Below are positions 1-10,500 of a stretch of DNA of 64,000 bases, piece after piece. The stretch is from Chrysoperla carnea. Lineage: Eukaryota; Arthropoda; Insecta; Neuroptera; Chrysopidae. The notes below the pieces were generated by a model. That model worked only from the letters and a program-made list of their open reading frames with translations, ran no database searches and had not been told where the DNA came from. The DNA lies in NCBI RefSeq assembly GCF_905475395.1, contig NC_058340.1, positions 68,550,181-68,614,180 of the forward strand. Direction: 5' to 3'. Each line of letters begins with the position of its first letter. Position 1 is the stretch's first letter. A program made the position numbers and the translations under genes.

Positions 1-420
1 ATGGGGCAATTTTGATCCAAAAAGTATAAAAATCCGGTTAATTTAATGATTGGATGCAGAGTTACTGAGATATCGCAATATTTGGATCAATTTTAGTCCA
101 TATCTTAAAAACTACTCGACCAGTCGTCAAATGTACCTGATTTTTGTACTTTTGGGGTCAAAATTACCTTATATACTGAGTTTTATCGAAATTGGAAATA
201 AAAACAATTTCTCGATTTTTTGCAATTTTTTTAAGAGGTACCCCTTTTTTTCTATTTACTTTTTTTTTTTACTTTTATTTCTATTGTAGGGGTACAATGA
301 GGTACCCCTTTGAAAAAAACGAGAAAATCGTTAAAAAAAATTTTATGCAATTTGACGAAACTCAGTGGATGGGGTAATTTTGATCCAAAAAGTATAAAAA
401 TCAGATTAATTTAATGATTG
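1..420. repeat. Satellite-like repeat, left edge of window
   Basis: Two partial units about 367 bp apart share phrases such as 'ttttgatccaaaaagtataa' (near 11 and 378) and the 'ggtacccctttt' box (near 238 and 301). The same wording recurs in tandem at 55.24-55.94 kb and in decayed form near 19.9-20.2 kb, so this is a dispersed tandem family. The open frames here are by-products of low-complexity AT sequence. Confidence 0.6.
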
Positions 421-3400
421 GAACTATAGAAAGTTACAATGTCAGAGAGTATCATGAGCAAAACTTCATTTTCAAAATGGATAGAGTTCCCCACCAAAAA
501 ATTAAAATCCATAAAATTATGATTATGATCTTCTATTTGTCAAACCGTTTACTATTTGACGCTGGGAATTCTGGGGAAAGGATTATCAAAATAAATAAAC
601 ATATTTTCCTCAAAATAATATTTGGATTTTTATTTCCTAGAAAAAATTGGTTATAATCGGTTATAACTTAATCAAACAAAAAAAATTAATCATATAGATT
701 TAAAAAAAAAAAAATTGTATTTTTTGTAGTATTTCACTGTTTTTTTATTGATTAAAAAAATGAATCCTAAAATATTTTGAATAAAATAAAATGAATAATA
801 ATATTAATAATTAATAAAAATATTGGATGATATCTATATATTTGTGTTGACAAAAAAACTAAGGAAAATTCTTCTTACTAGGTGAAAAAAAATTATATAA
901 TATAAATGGGTGGATCATTTTAATCGATAAGTTGAAAAATCTTATAGAATATCTAAAGTACGAAACAATTTGGATTCAAATCGGGCATTGGTTGGATACG
1001 TCGAGTTTGAATTTGACCTTCAAGATCATCGTAATCATCACGGACTCGTTAATGACAAGAGATAGAAGAAAAATTTTTTTGTAAAAAAAGAAACGTCTTT
1101 TATTTGAAACATTTTCCTTTACAAAATTTTTCAACTTATCGATTAAAATGGTCCATCGTGTATAATTATGTAAAAAGGACATAAGAAGATAAATGGAAAA
1201 GGCGGGTTTCAATTATGGATGAAGATTATGCGAAATATGGGGATGATATTACTAATTAATATAATTACAATATATACAATTTGGTATACGAAAGAGCAAA
1301 AATAAAACATTTTTGGGAAAACAAATTTTTTTTTTTCATCTTTAACAAATCTTTTTCAGAATAAATTTTTTTTGGGTGAATTTTGAAACACTTTGTAGAA
1401 AATTTTATATTTTATTTAAAAAAAAATCCTGTTGAAATATCTACTTAGGAGACATACCAGGTGTTCTAAAACTATCGCATTAATAATTTACATCCTAGCA
1501 ATTTACAAAGTATTTCTTTCAAAAGACACCAAAATATTTGACAGAGATTTCAGATGAAAAGTTTGTTATTCCCTATTCTGTTACTCTTTCGTAAACCAAC
1601 AAAACTGTATTAATGTCGGGAAAACAAAATTTTCTATCTTTATAAATTAATTTTTAGAAAAATTACATAAATTTTGGTGACTTTTGACACACGTTGTACA
1701 TGTACAAAATGTAAAACCCTGTATTAATTATCAATTATTAGGAAAATATAAAAATTTGTTGCACTTCTATTAACCCTTTAGAACGATTACTAGTGTGAAA
1801 ATTTCTCATGCTTATTTTAAATCTTTTTTTTTTTTTTAATTTCAAATGGAATGTCCACTTGAAAATTTTTTTACCTTTCCAGGATAGTTAATACAAATTT
1901 AAAGTGACATTATCTATCCAGAACAGTTATAAAAGGAAGTAAATTTAATATACTATTCTTTCGTATGAATTAATATACTTTTACACGTAAACATATTGTA
2001 AACAAAATTTGAAATTTCGTTTTTAGCACTTGCGCAATAGCACGAGATACTCTCTCATCATAAGACGACCAATTTCTATACTTTAATCAAGCCTATGAAT
2101 GAGACCCCCCTCCCAAACCTTCCAGAAGACCTACACCACTTCATATTATAAAACATAATTTTATCTACAGAATGTTTCAAAAATACACACAGCCGCAGCG
2201 TATTCCGCACATTTTTTTATTTTTATTTCCATGAATAATAATAATAAATCAATCTTATTAATAAATGTAACATATATTTCTTTTTTAAATGTATGTAATA
2301 TTTCTTGATTTAAAATGATTTCTTCTTCATACAATGATAACATACTTTTTAAAAACATGGTACTTAAAAAATATATATATATATATTTATGATTTTTATT
2401 ATTTTTGTATATATACAGATCCTGTGTTTTTAAATTATTTATTTTTTTTTTAAACATAATTAATTAATAAAAGACGTATTGTTTTTTTTATTTTGTTGAT
2501 TTTTAAATTGGTTTTTAGAATTTTGATTAATTAATTAAAGAGGGGTGATTATTTGTTAATATTCGTTCAAAGAAATAATTTTATTGCTTATTAATAACTC
2601 GTCAAAAATAATCAAGTTTACGGCAGTCCGTTTTTAAATAAATATGTAATAATAATCGCATCGGACATTTCAGTGTTTTCTATTGAGAGGCATTCGAGCA
2701 TTATCGGAACATTGCAGGCAATTTTTTTTTTTAAACTGGATGTTAAATGCTCATTGAATTTGACGCTAGGTCCAACGAAAAAAAGACAAATTTGTACGGG
2801 AAAGGAAAAACAATAGGGAGAAAAGACAAATTTTTATGAAAAGGGCCCCACACGAGGGGATGATTTACGAAGACTAAAAAAAACGGCGTCGTCTGATTTT
2901 TGTTTTCCGACAAGAATTGCATTGCCTAATGACTTTGACATGATTATTCCGATCCTGTTATACAGTTTATTGGGCCTTTGTCCTAAAATTTTTTAATTGC
3001 TTTAAAATACGTTCGTTATCGAGCAAAAACATGGTGTGAAATCAATTTTTGGATAACAATAACTACGAAAATATGAAGGATTTAAATTTACAAATAGAAA
3101 AAAAGGAAAATAACACTTGGTGGCGTCAGAAACTGCAATTGCCATAGAGACTACATATCAAAACTGGTTTTGGAAACTGAATTCTAATTTTACAAAGAAA
3201 TTTTCGAAATATCATAATAACCTTGCTATATTTTGGAATAAAATCATCTAAAATATGCGATAATTGAAAAATATTTTTCTATAAGCCCTGTTTTTCAAAT
3301 AAATTCCGAATTGTGGAGTTTTAAAAGCGTATTCACTTTTGGCAGTTAAATAAATTATTGATTTACAATACTGTAAATTATTTGTTTCATATTCTGTTAA

Positions 3401-4350
3401 AATAGGAACATTTATCCGGAAAAAAAATTATACAGATCAATTTTAAAATAACTGAAAATTACAACTTTGTGTCCCCAATAAATATAATTAATCAAAACTC
3501 TAAAAAATTTGTTATGTTCAAAAACATTCCAAAGAATTTCTCGTTTTATTGTTTTTCATTCTAGCAATTTTATTTTATTTGTTTTTAGGTCAAAGTAAAT
3601 TATTTTATCACACATTTTGGAAAGATTTGTGTGGGAAAAATTAGTTCATTTTCTCATTAAAAAAAACATGCATACAAGTCAAAAATGCAAACCTACAAAC
3701 TAAACATTTTTTTTTGATATTTTTTTACATAATTTTTTTCTTTTTGTAAATATTCTTTTTCTTTTTTTTTTAATTTAACGAAAAAAACAAACAATTTGGA
3801 GAAAATTCATGCATACATAAATGGTTTTCTCCATAAATAGAACAAACTTTTTCGTAACATAGGTTTAAAAAACAACTTTTTCGTTTTAAAATATTTTTTC
3901 CAAACTTAAAAATATTGCTTAACTAATTTTTTTTAACACTCAGTCTTTAATTCAAAATAAAAGTCTAAATTCTACTTCCATATTTTGTTCGAAAATAGAT
4001 TTCGATTGTGTGTCGATTTTATGCAAAATTACAAGTATTACAAATTTTGAAGTATTAGAGGGAAAAGGATTAATTTTGACCTCAAAAAGGAGATCAAGAA
4101 TTGTTTCTTTGGAATAGAAGCTCAATATTGTTTTGTATTGAAAAAAAAATTATAATTTGGCGTAAAAAGAATCTATGTTTGGTTTTTTACTATTTGCGTC
4201 ATTTTCAATTTAAGCTATGACCTAAATCAAAATTAGAGGCAGCGTAGAATCGAGGTAAAGACGTCACATTCTAAAGGAGTTAAGGACATAAACACACGTC
4301 TCAACTTTGCTGCCAACACAGTAACCCTCTCTTAAGGCAGTCTGCCCAGA
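421..4350. other. AT-rich intergenic DNA, no gene recognised
   Basis: Only short open frames rich in Lys, Ile, Phe and Asn occur here, with no recognisable domain and no convincing splice-bounded exon. Homopolymer A/T runs and short AT microsatellites are frequent. Distal 3' UTR of the neighbouring minus-strand gene (stop at 5512) could reach the right part of this block, but nothing in the sequence shows it. Confidence 0.6.
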
Positions 4351-4352
4351 GA

Positions 4353-4525
4353 GCTATAGCGCAAATAAAATAAATCATACGTCATAATTGAGCGGGTTTT
4401 TTAAATAGTTAAAAAATATAAATTTTTTTTAAATAGTGGACAAGATACATTATGAAAATTAATTTTCATACAAAATCACACTTGTTTTATAAATCAAAAA
4501 TAATCCACATTGACCCTTTCGCTGT
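4353..4525 (+). repeat. Direct repeat copy 1
   Basis: Contains 'atcatacgtcataattgagc' followed by 'acaaaatcacacttgtttta' and 'aataatccac'. A second copy in the same orientation lies at 4863-5025, about 510 bp away. The copies differ by small indels and substitutions. No terminal inverted repeats were seen, so the class is unknown. Confidence 0.7.
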
Positions 4526-4862
4526 ACTTGCCAATATTTGCCAAGTTTGGACTAAACATGGTGCAGTAAGTCTGGTTTTAATATTATTAGGTAGGGTTGA
4601 TAATGAACGCCAGTTTTTAGATGATTCCTTGATTCATTTCGATTTAAAAAAATTAAAATCGACAACAACTTCGACGAATCCATACGACTAGTCCACAATA
4701 AATCAAATTTTATATAAAAAAAATCTTTAAAACATTTTTGTAGAAACAAAAAAAATTTTCAGAGATTTAGTATTAAATAAGAAAATTAATTGCTATTTAT
4801 TTTACGACGCAGGATCCATTTGCTTTACTTTCATAATCTTAACTTGTCTGTATATGTGCAGT

Positions 4863-5025
4863 GACCTATAGCGCAATAAATGAATCATACGTCATAATTG
4901 AGCGGGGTTATTTAAAATAATTAAATTTTCAATAATTTAAATGGTGGATAAGTCACATTATGAAAAACAATCTTCATACAAAATCACACTTGTTTTATAA
5001 TCGAGAATAATCCACTTTGACCCGA
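4863..5025 (+). repeat. Direct repeat copy 2
   Basis: Second copy of the 4353-4525 repeat, same orientation, diverged by substitutions and small indels. The pair could be a local duplication or two insertions of one element. Confidence 0.7.
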
Positions 5026-5344
5026 AAAACGAAAACAAATTAATCAAATAAATAAATAAAAAAAAAAAGAAAACGAAACTCAATTGTTTTTTTTAACGAA
5101 CATATCGACAATATTCGATTTTATTAATAAATTTTAATAAACTATAAACATAAACTATTTTATTATTTTATTTATAAATTGTTTACAAATTAAAAAAAAA
5201 AAAAAATAAAGAAAGGATGAAAATTATCATGATTACATTAGGGGATAGGAAAGGAGAACGAGGGAGCATTCATTTACTTTTCTTCATAGTTTTTTTTTTT
5301 CACTTTTCCATTACGTACAAATTCTTTGGAGTTACAAAAACGAG

Positions 5345-5350
5345 TTTATT
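5345..5350 (-). terminator. Candidate polyadenylation signal (AATAAA, minus strand)
   Basis: AATAAA on the minus strand about 160 bp downstream of the stop codon at 5512. The hexamer is common by chance in such AT-rich DNA, so this is only the nearest plausible signal for the upstream gene. Confidence 0.3.
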
Positions 5351-5511
5351 TTGCTTAGTAATTAAGTTTTAGGATAAATTAAGGCAATTAATTATTTTTT
5401 TTAAACAAAAAACTTCATTTTGAAAATTGTCAGGCACTTGAATATCTCAGTTGTAATAATTAAATATTATTTTTTTTTGATTTTTTAAATTTATAAATAT
5501 AAAATCAGTTA

Positions 5512-7531
5512 TCAGGAAGGTTGCTTATTATTGTTCAATGAAGCGGCTGTTGCGGCGGAGGGTAAGGTATTTGTATTTGTAAAGGGAGTGCACGTTGTTG
5601 TTGGTATAACAACAGCAGTGGTAGCAGAATGATTTGGAGATGTGTCAATTGATTTGCGCACTGTTTGTGGTATAACTGTTAAGGATTTTGGGATTTTTGG
5701 AAGAATCATAACATGTTTTTTCTGTTCGGTAGTAGGAGGGTTATTTGGATTGGAAGTATCAATTTGTGTTAAATTCGGTGGTGATGATTGAAGCGTAACA
5801 CTTTCATTTAAATTTTGAACACTTGATTTTAATTGGTCTAAAACACTTTTCGTATTATTATTATTGTTATTTGGTCCTAAATTATCCTTTGGTGTAATTT
5901 GTGCCGTTAAATTCGGTGATCGTTGCCGTAAAACTGATACCGTATTTAAAACACCCGATGTTGTATTTGTTTGACCACCACTCGAAACAATTTTTTTAGG
6001 GATGGGTCGTAAATCAATTCCTTCACGTTGTTTAATCGCACACATACGATTATAATCGCTAATCGATAAATGATATGCTTTACCACCGGACATTACTTGT
6101 ACTAAACCTGGGGGTCGTTTTATATCACCCCCAATTGATTTTTGTGTTAAAGCACCTGACGTAATTGTTGCTGCTACTTTATTCTGTGTTAAGGGTATAA
6201 GTGTCGGTCGTTGGATTTGTTTATGTACACGATTTGCCATAAATGGCCGACGATTAGGCGCCGTTACGTTGGTTGGAAAACGAAGTATCGTACTTTGCGA
6301 TCTTGAGACCGTTGGTGCACTGGAGGGTTGTTGTAGTTGAATTAAACCGGGTGGTACACTTGGAGGTCGTTGTTGACGAAGTATATTTACAGGTGATACA
6401 AAATTGGGGGGCATATAACTATTTCCGAGAAGTGGTGTACTTGTTTTTGGAATTTGGGGTTTAATTGTCGTCGAATTATTCCCAATCCCAGTGATTATAC
6501 CACTCTGACTGATGGTCTGTTTCCGTGGAAGCGTACTTGGAGGGGTATTAAATGGTAACATTGCTAAGGGTTGCATGTTAGTAGCCCCATGTGATGGTAT
6601 ATTATCGTATGCCCGTAAACGATTTTGTACGCTTTCACAATAATTTGTCGCATGGTGACTGGCGTTTGGAGTTAAAATTAAGTCACCATTTCGAAAATAT
6701 TTTTCTAAAAGTATCAAATGCCGTAGAAAACTGCTATGGTTGCCATACGGTTTTTGTAATTCTTGCCATAAACGTTTAGTATCGTGATCATATTGGATCG
6801 TCATCGCGCACTTTTCCCAACCTTCAGGAGTACGTTCCTTCACGTTGCCAAATTCCACGGAACCTTGTAACGATAGATCATCTTCGCCGGGGAATAATTG
6901 CCGAACGGAGATTGATGGATTCGTTTCCAAGCGTTCCACAACTTTTTGATTCGAGCCAGACAAAGCCGAAGATGGTGCGAACTTTTTTGGTGGATTATTA
7001 TCCTTATTTGACACTTTATGTAATTCTACAATATATTTAGAATCTTTAGGTAAACGCCGTAGAAATATTGCTTTTTGAGGCACTTCTTTATTTGTACGTT
7101 GAGCTTCTGGTACATCATTTTCTGTATCTAATTTTGGTGAATTGGACCGCGATTTTTGTCGATTTTCATCTGTTGAAGGCACTCGTTGCGACTGTGTTGA
7201 ATTATCTGTTGTGTTTTCTGGTCGTGATGGAGGATCTGTTTCCATTAATTCGGGTTGAACTATTTCTTCAGGTAATGCAGAAGAGGTACCCCCACTTGAT
7301 TCATTTGTTGTTATTGCAGTTAATGGTGGGGGGTCATTGCTAGTTTCTTGAGATTGTGGTGGTTGTTCGGAAGAGATACTGTGTTTAGTGCTTAACGTTT
7401 TTGATAGTTTTTTCCTGTTTTTCTTCCCTGCTTGTTTATTGATATCTCTATCAAGTTTTGGAACTGTGAAAGATGTTGTGTCATCGGTTTCTGGGTCATC
7501 TATCAGTTCACCATCGTGGAAGTGTAATAAT
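5512..7531 (-). CDS. Exon 7 (last), residues 1273-1945
   Basis: The true exon begins LLHFHDGELIDDPE after 'tttttacag'. The frame stays open upstream to 7737 only because a LINE fragment sits in the intron. It holds an ordered segment (VRQLFPGEDDLSLQG, WEKCAMTIQYDHDTKRLW, LRHLILLEKYFRNGDL) and a second conserved-looking motif (GGKAYHLSISDYNRMCAIK) within a long Pro/Gln/Asn/Thr/Ser-rich tail ending NNNKQPS. Confidence 0.9.
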
Positions 7532-10500
7532 CTGTAAAAAACGAAAAACATTTTAGTTTTAATTCGCTCTAGTTTGTTTAGGATAATTCTGAGCCAAGCA
7601 GAGCTAAATACTTTAGCTCTGCTTTTTAGACTTTCCAGATAATTGTGGGAGTCGACGAGCTTGCCGGAAATGGCACAAGGCTGCCGGACACATAACGGAC
7701 CCTTTGGTCTAAGTGTGCCCCACCCCAGGACAGCCACTCTAACCTAACCTAGGTTTATTCTAGAAAAAGTATAAGTCTCCTTAAAAAAATGTATCTCATT
7801 ACATATTTTTTACCTTTTCTCGTAACTTTCAAAAAATGAAATTGTATGTGATCGAGCATTATCCGGCGGTTTCAACAACAATGACGCCCAATAATTACAT
7901 AATTTACAAACAACACTACATCCACTATTCATATTTTTATTATCATCACCTCCAGCACCATCTGTGGAAGTACTCGCACTGGCCGTGGCTAAACGTATGG
8001 GCAATTTATGTTGTTCAAATGCTTCATTGAGTGTTTCCGCTTCAGGGAAACCAATTGAATGGGCATGATTACGTGGCAAACGTCTTTTACACATTGCACA
8101 TGCCATTAAACGTTCTAGCGCTTCGAAATGTGTTTCGCATACTGGTATCGAATGTAAACCTTGTGTTGGATCCAAATCAAATTGGACCTAAAAGAAGAAA
8201 AAAAAATATTCAAATTATTAATCGCCATTTTAAGACAGCTCTTAAATAATCTTAAAATTTAACTCACACTTTGTTGAATATTCCGTTTCATCTTCAATAT
8301 CCATTTTCTTCGCACACTATGCGTTGCATCCTGCTGGCAACCAAGCGCATGACATATCCGTGGTCCAACATTTGTTGGTCCAGCCGAATTACTACGTTTA
8401 AATTGCTGCTTACTGTAGGACGGAACATTCGCCTTACGATCGACATGTCGATAACAAGCGTCACACAAACATGAATCGGGTGTTAAATGTTTTTCAACTA
8501 AAACAAAAATTCAAAAGTTATTAGAAATAATTTCCAAAAAATTTTCGATGTCAATTTATTTACTTTCTAAAATTTTTCGTTGTCTTTCTGAGCTTTTCAT
8601 TTGAGCTATATGACATGGTGTATCGAATAATCCAAAACGACCAAAGCAATAACAACATTCGTCACGACATAATCGTTGTGGGTGAATACTAAATGAACTG
8701 GCTTTCTCTGGTATGACAAGTGTTTTAGCTTTACCAGAGCTACCAGAAGCTTCTTCCCCATCACCAGCCCCACCTTCATCTGACATATGTTCACTGCTAC
8801 CATCTATTTTGAAAAATATATATTAAATATGGAAAGCAAAATTTTTTTGTACAAAATTTAGCGTTTATTTAAAAATTCATGCAATTGTTTTGTAAAGCGA
8901 ATTATTTTGAAAAGTTTTTTTTAATTGACCTCTGCCATATTTCAATTACCGTTAGTAAGTTTTGAGCTATGTAAAATTATTTTTGAAAATGTTACGGAAA
9001 TACGAAATCGAGATGTACATATCCACTACATAATCTACCTCTGATTATGAAGTGGAAATTGAAACGATGGAAATCTAGAGTGAATAATGACTGCATATGC
9101 AAGAGTGTAACATCTCAAGCTATCCACGCTTCGAAGCTTTAAGAGTGGCCTTCGAATATTGCTTACGGAATTTCCTGACTTTTATATGCTTTTTAGAAAA
9201 AATCCGTAGATTTTTTTCTAAGTATTATAATCTAAAATTATTCTATTTGAAAAATGCAGAAATTTCTATTTTCGTCGTATTCTGATAAATTTTCCTTGAT
9301 CGATATTAAAATTCCCGGACTTTCACAGCCTCTCAGAATTATCTGACACTTCCAAGCCAATCATCATCTCGGAGTATTTTTGATTACATTCCTTAACCTA
9401 ATTTTCGGTATCAAATTTTTCCTAATCAGGTATTATGGGTAGAAATTTCAATATAATGTTGTCACAAAAGTCTAGGTTTAATAGACGTAAAAAAATATTC
9501 AAGGTTTATCATATTTTCAAAAATAATTTTACAAATTTAATATAAAAAAACCAGCGCCTGAATTTTCTTAAATTTTGCTATTAATTTTATTAATGAATTA
9601 ATTATTATTGGAATGCCCAAAACCCTTAACAAATTACCAGTGTTAGAGCGATTAGAAGGATAATGTGATTTTCGATTCGCACCAGCTGTATCTGATGATT
9701 GTGCTCCGGTACTCCAAGCAGCATTATTGACCTGCAAAAAAAAATTATCACTTATAATCCAAGATTGCTTTGATTTTTAGGTAAAAAAAATTATAGTTGG
9801 TTAGAATTTTTTTTGACACGTTTTTTTTTTTTTTTTGTAAAATTTATCAAAAAACTATCGATATTTTTATGAATTTAACGAAACATACCCAACTGCGTAA
9901 ACGTTGTTTAATTCGACTGGCAGCTTTTATTTGAGGCTTAAACATTTCTAGTTTTTCAGAATTTTAAGTCAAAATTTTTATTTTCAACAATTGATGCTCA
10001 ATTTTGTTTATTATACAATCGTTAAAATTGAAAATGAAAAGTGTAAATTTTCATTCAGGGAATGGCAACCTAGTAAAACAAATTTTACTTCCTTTTCTTA
10101 AGAAGAAATGGAAAAATCACGAATTCGATCTATTACGTGTCCCGTCAAAAACGGATGGATATTAATTTTTCGAATCAATAAAAAAAACTTGTGATTTTTA
10201 TTTCTGTTAAATGCCGTTTAAATAAATAGTTCTGTAGCTGATATATTAAATTTAAATCTCGAATACTAACACACGTGCCTTTTTAAGAATGACGTAACAA
10301 AAATTTAAAAAAATTGATTTAATAGTTAAATAAATAAATAAACATACCTCTTTCATAACTTTGTAGTAAGTATTATTATCCATATCAGGAGAGCTACCAG
10401 CACCCTCCAAATCTCCACCATTCGAAGTATAATTCTTCGATTTACTCTTCTGAAACGTCATCTTTAAATGTCCACGTCCCTTTTTCTTTTCTGGTGAACG

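Noticed and set aside
2161..2457. 98-aa minus-strand frame
   Set aside because: Lys/Ile/Asn/Tyr composition expected from AT-rich DNA, no domain or splice context.
7532..7737. N-terminal 68 residues (MAVLGWGTLRPKG...) of a supposed start at 7737
   Set aside because: Intron plus antisense LINE sequence; the correct exon begins at 7531 and joins exon 6 in phase.
10252..10347. C-terminal extension VCLFIYLTIKS of exon 1
   Set aside because: Follows a GAG|GTATGT donor; hydrophobic AT-driven read-through.
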